The notes under the pieces: model-generated
What the model was told of the DNA's origin: nothing
Seen by the model: only the letters and a program-made list of their open reading frames with translations
Databases searched by the model: none
Shown: positions 1 to 8,089 of the stretch, in pieces
Position numbering within the stretch: the stretch's first letter is position 1
Layout of the letters: every line of letters starts with the position of its first letter
Source: an uncultured Erysipelotrichaceae bacterium
GTDB taxonomy: Bacteria > Bacillota_I > Bacilli_A > Erysipelotrichales > Erysipelotrichaceae
Assembly: GCA_947649125.1 (NCBI GenBank)
Contig: CANSQL010000023.1
Location: forward strand, 1-39,526
Direction of reading: 5' to 3'
Length of the DNA stretch: 39,526 nucleotides
Position numbers and translations under genes: made by a program

Positions 1-2495
1 ATCCGAGCGGAACCTATGCGGATAAGACAATCGAGGTACCGATCGATATCACAAAGGCAAACCAAACGATATTATTTGCGGGAATCACTTATGCGACAAG
101 CGGAAACGGAACAGTAACGCCTGTCATCAATGAACAGGATATCTCAAGTAATGCCGGCGGAGTAACGGTGAAAGATACAGATTACTTCATAACGATAGAT
201 AACAGTATCGGCACATCGATCGCATGGACGAATGACGGAGTGAGTATTGAATACAGCTACAGCGGAAATAATGGGTTAGATATTCCGCTGCATGTAGAGA
301 AGCCGGGCAATCGCAACTACAACAAGGCAGAAACAGACGGTATGATGCACATCATGGGACCGAATGAGAATACATTGGCGATCAATCGACCGGGCAAAAT
401 TATCTACGGCGATCACTTCACGATCCGAAGTCTACAGGATGATTCAAGCAGTACGAATGTACAGTATACCTTTACGGTGGACAATACAACCTATATCTCC
501 AATCCTACCGTAACAGGAAACAAAGCGGAGTTTGATGCATTGAAGTACAGCGGAAGTACAAGCATTCAAATCAAGGTAACGAGAACGGCAGACGGAGAAC
601 TGCCGTTAAGTAAAACGATAACAGTACAGGTATTGCCGAAGCCGATCGAAATCATCATTGATGATAAGGCAAAGCTGAAGGGAGAACAGAATCCAACCTT
701 GACTTATCAAGACTTCAAATCACAGCTTGTCACATGGAACGGTGTACAGGATGTGATACAGGCGAATGATATCAAGCTGAGTACTACGGCGAAAACAAAC
801 AGTAACGCAGGAGCTTATCCGATCAAGGGAGACAGTAACCTATTAAATACAGCTTATCCAAATTACAGCTTTACATTCAAAGAGGGAACCTTAACAATAA
901 CTGAGGAGAATATTGAGGATCATTGGTATCATTTAGAGCTAGATGATGGAAACAACACCTTATATACAGGCGGATGGACAAATAAGGATGTCAACATCAT
1001 CAGCGATCACAGTGATTATAGTAACCTATCGTTAGATCAAAGCACATGGAAGCCGAATCAAGTAACAGTCACAAAAGAAGGTGAGAATAATCAAAGCTTT
1101 TGGATGAAAAAGAAAAGCGGCGCGATCACAAAAGAGAAACAGGAAATCATCAAGATAGATAAAACGGCCCCAAAAGTAAAAGGCATCAAAGCGAAGGATA
1201 CCAATAATACCCTACAAAACATTATCAACAAGCTGACAGGTGGAATATTCTTTAAGCCGGGAACAGCGTTTGAGATAACGACCGATGATTCTAAAGATAA
1301 TTTAAAAGTGAGTGGGACAAAGGAAATCAGCTATAAGGTATATGAGCTGAAGAACGGAAGTGAACAGGAAATCAAGAACGGAACACTGGCTGTCACAAAC
1401 GAAAAGGCAAAGATCACAATCAGTAATACGGTAGGAAGCTATAAGGTGTGTGTGATAGCGACCGATCATGCAGGTAATACAAATATTGAGAGCTGTCATG
1501 AGGTAGAACTAAAGAAAATCGATGTTGATGTAGACGGAGACGGGAAACCTGACTTTAACGATCCGGATGGGGACGGCTGTCCTGATTTAAATATTAAATG
1601 GAAGGATCCGGACACAAATCAATGGATCGTCATCAACGGAGACAGAAATAATGATGGTATTCCTGATATCAACATCGATAGTGACGGCGATGGCAAACCT
1701 GACTTGAATATTGATACAGATAATGATGGAAAACCCGATCTTAATTTAGTGATTCTCAAAAAAAGCGATTGGAAACCAACGAAGTGTGTCAAACAAGATA
1801 TTGATAACGGAATCTTAGAGGAATACTGTACAGGCACAAAAGTAAAACCAAGCATCAATGTCGATACAGCTAATGACGGAATTCCAAACATTAACATTGA
1901 CACTGATGGGGATATGAAAGCGGATATCAATATTTCAAAGGATGGTGCAAAACCAAATATTAATATCGTAGAGCTGACAAATTGGATACCGGACAAAAAT
2001 TATACCCATCAAAAATTCAGCTACGATACGATGAAGGATATCAAGCCGTTATTAAATGTGGATACCGACAGAGACGGCCGACCCGATATTAATATCGATA
2101 TCGATGGCGACGGTATTCCCGATATCAACATTGATGTAGACGGAGATGGAATCCCTGATATCAACATAGACGGTGACGGAGACGGCAAACCTGATGTTAA
2201 TGTGGATACAGACGGTGATGGCAAGCCGGATGAAAATATTCATGAAATAACAGAATGGAAACCGAATAAAAATGTCGACGGAGACTTTCCGTATGATACA
2301 ATGGATTTCAGCGAACCAATGAAACCCGCGGAACCCAATACTTCGGTAAAGGGCCAATACAATCCTGAAACCAGTATGGGCGGAGCCAATACCGCAGATA
2401 CAACGAATTTATTCTTATATAAAGGATTATGCAGTCTCACATTCGCAATCCTATTGTATCTGATTTTTAAAAGGAAATTTTATTCGACAAAATAA
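1..2495 (+). CDS. Large cell-surface adhesin-like protein, 3' part (gene runs off the left edge)
   Basis: The frame is open from position 3 with no stop, so the first ATG at 168 is internal and the gene starts outside the window. The visible part is about 830 residues. In order it shows beta-rich Ig-like modules, an MBG-type module (roughly 640-900, ending TLTIT), another Ig-like module ending in IDKTAP, and then from about 1520 to 2240 many DxDGDGxPDxNID repeats like thrombospondin type-3 calcium loops. The C-terminus has the hydrophobic segment GLCSLTFAILLYLIF followed by KRKFYSTK, the layout of a sortase substrate. The sorting pentapeptide is not canonical: GANTADTTN sits where LPNTGDTTN would be expected. 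Likely role: calcium-stiffened stalk protein attached to the wall or membrane. Its ligand is unknown. A strong terminator follows. Confidence 0.85.
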   Translation, partial: PSGTYADKTIEVPIDITKANQTILFAGITYATSGNGTVTPVINEQDISSNAGGVTVKDTDYFITIDNSIGTSIAWTNDGVSIEYSYSGNNGLDIPLHVEKPGNRNYNKAETDGMMHIMGPNENTLAINRPGKIIYGDHFTIRSLQDDSSSTNVQYTFTVDNTTYISNPTVTGNKAEFDALKYSGSTSIQIKVTRTADGELPLSKTITVQVLPKPIEIIIDDKAKLKGEQNPTLTYQDFKSQLVTWNGVQDVIQANDIKLSTTAKTNSNAGAYPIKGDSNLLNTAYPNYSFTFKEGTLTITEENIEDHWYHLELDDGNNTLYTGGWTNKDVNIISDHSDYSNLSLDQSTWKPNQVTVTKEGENNQSFWMKKKSGAITKEKQEIIKIDKTAPKVKGIKAKDTNNTLQNIINKLTGGIFFKPGTAFEITTDDSKDNLKVSGTKEISYKVYELKNGSEQEIKNGTLAVTNEKAKITISNTVGSYKVCVIATDHAGNTNIESCHEVELKKIDVDVDGDGKPDFNDPDGDGCPDLNIKWKDPDTNQWIVINGDRNNDGIPDINIDSDGDGKPDLNIDTDNDGKPDLNLVILKKSDWKPTKCVKQDIDNGILEEYCTGTKVKPSINVDTANDGIPNINIDTDGDMKADINISKDGAKPNINIVELTNWIPDKNYTHQKFSYDTMKDIKPLLNVDTDRDGRPDINIDIDGDGIPDINIDVDGDGIPDINIDGDGDGKPDVNVDTDGDGKPDENIHEITEWKPNKNVDGDFPYDTMDFSEPMKPAEPNTSVKGQYNPETSMGGANTADTTNLFLYKGLCSLTFAILLYLIFKRKFYSTK

Positions 2496-2515
2496 AGATC
2501 ACTCTGAAAACAAAT

Positions 2516-2540
2516 AAAAAGGCGTTGCACACGCCTTTTT
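2516..2540 (+). terminator. Rho-independent terminator after the surface protein
   Basis: Perfect 10-bp stem AAAAAGGCGT / ACGCCTTTTT with a 5-nt loop, 20 bases after the stop codon. The stem ends in a T run on the + strand and an A run on the other side, so it could act in both directions. Confidence 0.9.
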
Positions 2541-2909
2541 ACATCGTTATCGAAGTAGTTTTTTCGTTTACTTCATGATTCAATTTTAAACAGCCATAGT
2601 AAAAGGCGCACGTTTTTTTAGGGGAGATGCGCCTTTTACCGTATTATAGGGATAGAATGATATACGTAAATTAGGGATAGTTTAGGGGATTCATTTACGT
2701 ATACGACAAGTGTAGCTTAAGCACTTGTCGTACATAGTATAACCTATTAAAACTACGAAAAATGTCGATTTATGGAGCTTAACAAAAAAATCGTTGAAAT
2801 TTATCAATTTTAGCCATGAGAAAGCAGTGCTGAAAAAAGATTTGACCTAGGTCATATCGTATGATACACTTAATAGGTTACAAATATAAATATATAGAAA
2901 GAGGTAGTA
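2541..2909. other. Hairpin-rich intergenic region before the DEAD-box gene
   Basis: This gene-free stretch holds further inverted repeats: 2552-2557 with 2569-2574 (GAAGTA/TACTTC), 2599-2610 with 2628-2639 (12 bp, GTAAAAGGCGCA), 2662-2671 with 2693-2702 (ATACGTAAAT), and 2702-2712 with 2722-2732 (TACGACAAGTG, 9-nt loop). The last two share one base, so the elements are packed end to end. AGGGATAG occurs at 2648 and 2673. No open frame with a ribosome site was found. The structures could be a leader of the helicase gene or a terminator/processing array. Their function is unknown. Confidence 0.6.
2842..2870 (+). promoter_or_regulatory. Putative promoter with palindromic operator for the DEAD-box gene
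   Basis: TTGACC at 2842-2847 and TACACT at 2865-2870 are separated by 17 bases, an acceptable sigma-A pair. The -35 box lies inside the perfect 12-bp palindrome TGACCTAGGTCA (2843-2854), a good place for a dimeric regulator to block the polymerase. The predicted transcript start is about 30 bases before the ATG. This would put the upstream hairpins outside the mRNA unless a second promoter exists. Confidence 0.5.
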
Positions 2910-4637
2910 ATGAGTAAATTTAATGAATTACCAATCAGTGATGAAATTATCAGAGCGGTAAGTGAAATGGGCTATGAGAAGGCAACCCCGATTCAGACTT
3001 CCGCAATACCGGCGATATTAGAAGGACATGACGTTCTCGGTTTATCAAATACAGGAACCGGAAAAACAGCGGCCTTCGGTATTCCCGCAATTGAAATGAT
3101 AAATGATTATCGCAAGCATCCAAAAGTGATGATTATCTGTCCCACAAGAGAATTGGTGGAACAGGTTGCGACTGAATTAAGAAAGTTTTCAAAATATAAG
3201 GAAGGCATTAAGATAGCACCGATCTACGGCGGACAGCCGATTGATCGTCAGATACAGCTGTTAAAGCGCGGATGTGCCATTGTTGTAGGTACTCCGGGCA
3301 GAATTATGGATCATCTCAGAAGAAGAACCCTGCGTTTAACGGAATGCGATATGGTGATTCTTGATGAAGCTGATGAAATGCTGAATATGGGCTTTAAAGA
3401 GGATATTGAGGAAATCTTGAAATCATTGCCTGAGGAGAAGCATCCGCAGACAATCTTATTCTCCGCAACAATGCCTAATGAAATTATGAAAATCACAAAG
3501 AAATTTCAGGTCGATCCGGTCAAGGTACAAATCAAAAGCTCACAGCGTACCATTGATACCGTTGATCAATATTATTATGAGGTTCCGCGCGGGAAGAAGC
3601 TCAATGCGCTTCGTGTACTGCTGAATCACTACGATCCCGATCTTTGTATGATTTTCTGTAATACTAAGCGTATGGTAGATGAATTGTGCGAGGAACTGAA
3701 TCATTGCGGTATTCGTTCCGTAGGCCTGCACGGTGATATGAAGCAGGCTGCGCGCGACCGTGTAATGTATCAGTTTCGTGAGCGCAAATGCTCCATTCTG
3801 ATCGCAACCGATGTAGCTGCCAGAGGGATTGATGTCGATGATATTTCGCTTGTAGTGAATTTTGATATCCCGCAAGATCATGAATACTATATTCATCGTG
3901 TCGGAAGAACAGGACGTGCCGGTAAAAAGGGCAAGGCAATTACTTTATTGAGCGCAAAGCGTCAGCTGAAAGAATTGAAAGAAATCATGTACGATACAAA
4001 AACAAATATCGTGAAGCGTATGCTGCCGACAAGCGAACAGTTGGAAGCATTGAACCGCAAAAACTTTATTAATGAGGTATTGACCGCATGTAACGAAGGC
4101 ATCAATGAGGATTCAATGGAAATTGCCAATGATCTTTTGGCCGAAGGAATTGCAGTTGAAAATCTTATCAGTGCATTGATTTCCATGAATTACAAGAATG
4201 AAATCATTGATATAGAGGATAAGGACGCAATTCGTCGCTACAGTGAAAGCTTTGATGCGATTCGTTTACACTTAAGCATCGGTAAAAACTGCAATATCAA
4301 GACAGGCAATGTCGTAGCCGCAATTATTGAAGAATGCGGAATCAATGCACAGGCATTGGGACGTATCGATATTCGCTCTAATTTCACCTTAGTCGATGTA
4401 GATGCCGCAAAGGTAGACATCGTATTGGAAAAAATGCAGGGTGCACAAATTCGCGGTCATCAGATCGAGGTACAGATCGATGAAGCACCGAAGCGCAAGT
4501 CAGATGCTTCCGGCTATAATAAAAAGGGCGGAAAACGCAATAAGCGTTCTAGTTCTTCCGCAAAGAAAAACAGAGGCACTAAGGATAAGAAGGATCGCCG
4601 CAGTAAAGAAAGCACTAAAACAAAACGAAAGAAATAA
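2910..4637 (+). CDS. cshA: DEAD-box ATP-dependent RNA helicase (CshA/DeaD type)
   Basis: ATP-driven unwinding of RNA in the cytoplasm, with likely roles in ribosome assembly, mRNA decay and cold growth. The full motif series is visible: Q motif (F3 and ATPIQ near 30), SNTGTGKT (motif I), PTREL, GTPGR, DEAD (near 151), SAT, a motif IV region, ATDVAARGIDV (V) and HRVGRTGRAG (VI). After about residue 440 comes a DbpA-type RNA-binding fold (TGNVVAAIIEECGINA to QIDEAP), then a Lys/Arg-rich tail with many Lys-Arg-Ser runs. At 575 residues it fits the CshA/DeaD class. The DbpA-like domain means dbpA or deaD are equally possible names. The start is supported by GAAAGAGG upstream of ATG 2910. It is a single-gene unit with its own terminator. 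Confidence 0.93.
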   Translation: MSKFNELPISDEIIRAVSEMGYEKATPIQTSAIPAILEGHDVLGLSNTGTGKTAAFGIPAIEMINDYRKHPKVMIICPTRELVEQVATELRKFSKYKEGIKIAPIYGGQPIDRQIQLLKRGCAIVVGTPGRIMDHLRRRTLRLTECDMVILDEADEMLNMGFKEDIEEILKSLPEEKHPQTILFSATMPNEIMKITKKFQVDPVKVQIKSSQRTIDTVDQYYYEVPRGKKLNALRVLLNHYDPDLCMIFCNTKRMVDELCEELNHCGIRSVGLHGDMKQAARDRVMYQFRERKCSILIATDVAARGIDVDDISLVVNFDIPQDHEYYIHRVGRTGRAGKKGKAITLLSAKRQLKELKEIMYDTKTNIVKRMLPTSEQLEALNRKNFINEVLTACNEGINEDSMEIANDLLAEGIAVENLISALISMNYKNEIIDIEDKDAIRRYSESFDAIRLHLSIGKNCNIKTGNVVAAIIEECGINAQALGRIDIRSNFTLVDVDAAKVDIVLEKMQGAQIRGHQIEVQIDEAPKRKSDASGYNKKGGKRNKRSSSSAKKNRGTKDKKDRRSKESTKTKRKK

Positions 4638-4642
4638 GCGTG

Positions 4643-4680
4643 AAAATGATTTATCAATTTATCTGATAGATCATTTTTTT
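4643..4680 (+). terminator. Terminator after the DEAD-box gene
   Basis: AAAATGAT-T-TATCA (4643-4656) pairs with TGATA-G-ATCATTTT (4664-4677), a 14-bp stem with one T-G wobble, followed by TTT. It starts 6 bases after the stop codon. Confidence 0.8.
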
Positions 4681-4790
4681 TCATTTTATTAATTAAATTG
4701 CATCGATTCATTTTTAATTGAATAAGAATAAGGAATCGATATCGAAAGAATATCGGCAAAGTTTTTTTTCATTTATCTTTTTACATTAAA

Positions 4791-4816
4791 AAGCATCGCT
4801 TATTTGGGCGATGCTT
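4791..4816 (-). terminator. Terminator overlapping the end of the MscS gene
   Basis: Stem AAGCATCGC (4791-4799) / GCGATGCTT (4808-4816). Read on the minus strand it is followed by TTTTTAATG. The left half of the stem and the stop codon (4800-4802) nearly touch, so the last codons of the gene form part of the hairpin. Confidence 0.8.
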
Positions 4817-5732
4817 CACTGTCTGCTTTATGATTTTGGCTGTCTGTACTGCTTTCACTGTCATTTTCTTGTTTCACGATAACACTTCGATGCGGATAAG
4901 GAATTTCAATACCTGCTTCATCAAAGCGCTTTTTGATTGCGATTCTGATATCGGAAAGCATCGCATAGCCCTGTGCATTATTTTCAGAGTATACGGTTGC
5001 TTTAAGCTTTAAGCCGCTGTCTGCGAAATCAACAAGTCGTATGACAACCTCAGGCTTTTTTTGTTGCTTTTCCTCTGCGGTTCTGCCGTCCAGATAATCA
5101 GGATGCTTTTTCACTTCCTCACTGATAATCTGCATCGCTTTCTCCAAGTCGCTTTCATAGCTGATTTCAAGCTCTAAGAAATTGCCCTTGTGATTATTGA
5201 CTGCGGTAACATTTTCCAATACCGCCTTGTCGATTACACTGTTCGGTACGATGATTTTGGTGTTTTCAAAGGTTTTGATTACAGTATGGCGCAAAGAGAT
5301 ATCCTCTACGGTACCGATCAGTTCACCGTTGTTGATCTTGATTAAATCACCGATTTTAAACGGCTTGAACATCACGATCATTAATCCGTTGATAAAATTA
5401 CCGGCTGCCTCTTGCGCCGCTAAACCGATGACGACCGCAATAACCCCTCCGCTTGCCAATAATGTTTTCAAGAGCGTTTGAAACGGCTGAAATAAATCTA
5501 ATACAGCATAAAGGGCAATGATATAAACTGCGATCGTTTTTAAACGCAGTACGAATTTCAGGTTATCGCGTCGATAATGCTTCTGAATCATTCGCGCAAA
5601 TATATGATTGATGATTCGTGCCGCTATCAGGAGTGTCAAAGCAGTGGTAATCGTAGTAAAGAGGGAGTATTTCAAAAAGTCTGTGTTACTGCCCCATGTA
5701 GTAATTGTATCTATAAATTCGTTAAAATCCAA
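4800..5732 (-). CDS. mscS: Small-conductance mechanosensitive ion channel, MscS family
   Basis: Membrane channel that opens under tension and releases solutes on osmotic downshock. At 310 residues it is near the usual length of small MscS/YkuT proteins. The N-terminal part has three hydrophobic helices (about 20-40, 60-80, 85-125). The pore helix region reads SGGVIAVVIGLAAQEAAGNF, the family's Gly/Ala-rich pore signature, followed by GLMIVMFKPFKIGDLI and the beta domain entrance VEDISLRHTVIKT. The cytoplasmic vestibule domain ends near 285, with a short polar tail rich in Ser, Glu and Asp. The start is TTG at 5730-5732, chosen because AGGAAG lies 8 bases upstream and the next in-frame ATG would be well inside the first helix. 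It is transcribed away from its neighbours and has its own terminator. Confidence 0.92.
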   Translation of the reverse strand: MDFNEFIDTITTWGSNTDFLKYSLFTTITTALTLLIAARIINHIFARMIQKHYRRDNLKFVLRLKTIAVYIIALYAVLDLFQPFQTLLKTLLASGGVIAVVIGLAAQEAAGNFINGLMIVMFKPFKIGDLIKINNGELIGTVEDISLRHTVIKTFENTKIIVPNSVIDKAVLENVTAVNNHKGNFLELEISYESDLEKAMQIISEEVKKHPDYLDGRTAEEKQQKKPEVVIRLVDFADSGLKLKATVYSENNAQGYAMLSDIRIAIKKRFDEAGIEIPYPHRSVIVKQENDSESSTDSQNHKADSEASPK

Positions 5733-5764
5733 TTAAATCACTTCCTGTCTAATCAATGAATGGG

Positions 5765-7249
5765 TTATGATTTCAGTTTATAGATTCTGTTTCGATTTGA
5801 GCCTTCTGCTGTAACGGTGCCTTCCTCTACAAGAAATTTCAGATAGTCCCTGATTCTTGAGGCCTTCAGACCGCTGTATTCTGCCAACTCACTGGCTTTT
5901 GCCTCTGCATGATCCGTTAAATATTCAATAATTCGATCAATCTTAGCTGATTTTATCGCCGATTTTTTATCGCCGATTTTTATCGCCGATTTTTTATCGC
6001 CGATTTTTATCGCCGATTTTTTATCATCATCTTTTGTGATCGGTAATACAAGAGTAATTCTGTTTGGCTCAAAGGATTGTCGGAAATACGGTTCATTCAA
6101 TCCTTGCTTCTCCCATATATAATAGATGCTTGGAATTCCGCTTCCTGCACGTTCACCGATATCGATCAAATTAAACATTTTCATTAAGGTGCTGTTGCGC
6201 GGATCTGAATAACCACCTGATTTTGCTGCATCCAATTCGATTCTGAAATCACCCGGATTGGAAAGCAAGATGCTGTCCTTGGTTTTTATAACGACTAAGC
6301 CTTGTCTGCCGTAATAATCCGCATTGATGATACAGTTGGCAAGAGCCTCACGAATTGCCATATGAACAGGCGTATCATCGATTCGCATATTACCTTCTAA
6401 CTTAAAGGGAACCTTGATGTCCTGCTGCAGTTTATTATATACTCGGAAATAAAAATCATAAACATTCCCGCTCCAATCACCGGAGGAGGACTGAATGCGA
6501 TCGGTCCATCGTGTGGAATTATCATAATCCTCACGATAATCAAGAAAATAATTCGGAAATTCACGGACAATATCACTTTCATATCCAAACATTAAAAGTC
6601 CTGCGGCCGTAGGGTGAATTTTACCGTCAGCTCCGATTCCTGCAGCACCTAATTTCATTAGAAACACTTCATCACTTAAGCCTTCCCAAACATGACCGGG
6701 ACGAGATAATTTCATTCGTTGCCGATAACTGTTGATGCTGTCGCTGCATAAGAGGGAAGTATCCATGGTTTCTATTATCATAATATCCTGTGCCTTAACA
6801 TTTGCTTCTCGATACATTTCCTTCAGTTCTTCATTGTTCACATGATAATCGCCTTCACCGTTTCTGCGATAGGTGCCGGAAACAGGATTTCCGTTTATAT
6901 AAACAGGCTTATAAAATCTTTGTGCTCTCGGAACATTGATGACAACGATGCTTTTGCCGTCTGTTTCTTGGATGAAAATATCGCTGCTTGTTAAAATATT
7001 GATATTGACTTTATTTTGATTATTAATAATATTCCAAAAATCTTTTATCAGCTTTTCAGGGTCAGGCAAACCTACCGGTACCAGTGATTTATCTTCAGCT
7101 TCTGCGACACCGAGTAAAATAATACCGCCAAGTGTATTTGCGAAGGATGAGTAGGTTTCCCAGATACTGTTCGGTAGACCGCCCTGTGCTTTTTTGACTT
7201 CTATTCGATTGTTTTCCTTATAGCTCTCCAAGTTTGAAAAATCGATCAT
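5765..7249 (-). CDS. AlbA_2 (Schlafen-type) DNA-binding domain regulator with HATPase_c_4-like region
   Basis: The N-terminal 130 residues match the AlbA_2 domain (ENNRIEVKKAQGGLPNSIWE, SFANTLGGIILLGV, then YRRNGEGDYHV). The middle (about 215-400) matches the ATPase-like domain usually found with it (IREALANCIINADYYGRQG, GERAGSGIPSIY). The C-terminus looks like a winged helix (ELAEYSGLKASRIRDYLKFL). Such proteins are treated as transcriptional regulators, but targets are rarely known. A GTG at 7303 would add 18 residues. ATG 7249 is preferred because GGAG lies 9 bases upstream and the protein then begins MIDFSNLESYKENN, the usual family start. The linker before the winged helix holds three copies of KKSAIKIGD-type sequence encoded by a 27-bp tandem repeat. 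A weak -10 (TATAAT, minus strand) lies at 7337-7342. Confidence 0.88.
   Translation of the reverse strand: MIDFSNLESYKENNRIEVKKAQGGLPNSIWETYSSFANTLGGIILLGVAEAEDKSLVPVGLPDPEKLIKDFWNIINNQNKVNINILTSSDIFIQETDGKSIVVINVPRAQRFYKPVYINGNPVSGTYRRNGEGDYHVNNEELKEMYREANVKAQDIMIIETMDTSLLCSDSINSYRQRMKLSRPGHVWEGLSDEVFLMKLGAAGIGADGKIHPTAAGLLMFGYESDIVREFPNYFLDYREDYDNSTRWTDRIQSSSGDWSGNVYDFYFRVYNKLQQDIKVPFKLEGNMRIDDTPVHMAIREALANCIINADYYGRQGLVVIKTKDSILLSNPGDFRIELDAAKSGGYSDPRNSTLMKMFNLIDIGERAGSGIPSIYYIWEKQGLNEPYFRQSFEPNRITLVLPITKDDDKKSAIKIGDKKSAIKIGDKKSAIKSAKIDRIIEYLTDHAEAKASELAEYSGLKASRIRDYLKFLVEEGTVTAEGSNRNRIYKLKS
5955..6023. repeat. Tandem repeat inside the AlbA_2 gene (27-bp unit of 14 + 13 bp)
   Basis: ATCGCCGAT occurs five times, at 5955, 5969, 5982, 5996 and 6009, separated by T-rich spacers that alternate 14, 13, 14 and 13 bases. 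The full unit is 27 bp, in frame, giving repeated KSAIKIGDK peptides. Gain or loss of one half-unit would shift the frame. Confidence 0.9.
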
Positions 7250-7553
7250 TTTCTGCATCTCCAATGTTCTTTCGTTTAGGGTATTCATAGTTTTGTTACA
7301 CACGCACTGCTTTATTTTTCTAAAGCTTTTTTTTATATTATAGTTTGTTTATAAGCAGTATCTTTTCCTATGTTATCATAGCATTAATCACTTGATTTAT
7401 CAATGCTGAGGATAAACTTATCTGAAAAGAAAGCAGTTATTTGCCAATATATTTTTAAATTCTCTGTGTAATTATATGCAGAATAAGTGGAATTATGTGA
7501 TTGTATTGAAATGAATAAAAAAATGAATATAATAAACATGAGAAGGTGAAAAA
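7250..7553. other. Divergent intergenic region
   Basis: Holds the minus-strand -10-like box for the AlbA_2 gene (7337-7342) and the plus-strand promoter for the gene at 7554. A 63-codon minus-strand frame here (7384-7575) has no ribosome site and is not called. Otherwise A/T-rich with nothing recognised. Confidence 0.5.
7506..7533 (+). promoter_or_regulatory. Sigma-A promoter for the 7554 gene
   Basis: TTGAAA (7506-7511), 16-base spacer, TATAAT (7528-7533). The gene start lies about 20 bases downstream. Confidence 0.65.
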
Positions 7554-8018
7554 GTGGATGTACGCAGTCAATCAATAAAAATCAGAAATTTACCTCAGGG
7601 GCATAAGTGCATTGCCTGTATCAATGCCAAACCTTATCTGTTGTTTACGATTATCGGAATCATCGGGCTGCTGTTGCTGCTGAAAGAAAAATATATGATA
7701 CTCGGGATCTTGCTTTTGCTCGGTTCCTTATACAGCTTTCTGTTTATAAAGAATGAGCGGCTTGTTGAATTCTATGATGAATACTGTGTTTTTTATCGAA
7801 TGAATGCCTATCGCGATGAATGCTTTCTGTTATTTTGGAATGATATTCTGGCGTGGGAAATAGAATCGGGCAGTGAATACGATACCTTGATCGTAACGCT
7901 TCGAAATCAAAAAACGATATGCTTAAAATGTGTCAGTCGTCATAAGCTGACGCGCTATTTAAAACAAAACGTGAATCATCCGCAACAGGAGAAAGCCGTA
8001 ATATCGGAATCGATTTAG
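7554..8018 (+). CDS. Small membrane protein with two helices and a PH-like cytoplasmic domain
   Basis: 154 residues. Two hydrophobic segments at about 29-45 and 48-64 form a hairpin. The remaining 90 residues look beta-rich (RLVEFYDEYCVFYRM, FFWNDILAWEIE-type spacing, TLIVTLRNQKTICLK), similar in layout to bacterial PH/YcxB-like membrane proteins. That is resemblance only, not identification. The start is GTG at 7554, with AGAAGGTG just upstream and a good promoter. The next gene starts 71 bases after its stop and has its own extended -10 box, so the two need not be co-transcribed. Function unknown. Confidence 0.7.
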   Translation: MDVRSQSIKIRNLPQGHKCIACINAKPYLLFTIIGIIGLLLLLKEKYMILGILLLLGSLYSFLFIKNERLVEFYDEYCVFYRMNAYRDECFLLFWNDILAWEIESGSEYDTLIVTLRNQKTICLKCVSRHKLTRYLKQNVNHPQQEKAVISESI

Positions 8019-8046
8019 GCGAAGTCCTGTTTTTTACTGCGCTTTG

Positions 8047-8055
8047 TGCTATAAT
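8047..8055 (+). promoter_or_regulatory. Extended -10 promoter for the 8090 gene
   Basis: TGCTATAAT, a perfect extended -10 element with no convincing -35, about 35 bases before the start codon. Confidence 0.7.
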
Positions 8056-8089
8056 AGCGTATAAACATAAATCAATGGAGGATCGAGCT

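Noticed and set aside
1619..2440. Several minus-strand frames opposite the calcium-repeat region, one reading as Pro/Ser repeats
   Set aside because: They are the complement of the repetitive DxDGDGxPD codons, have no ribosome site and resemble no family.
4441..4692. 83-codon frame overlapping the end of the DEAD-box gene
   Set aside because: It is another frame of the helicase RNA-binding domain and basic tail. No ribosome site.
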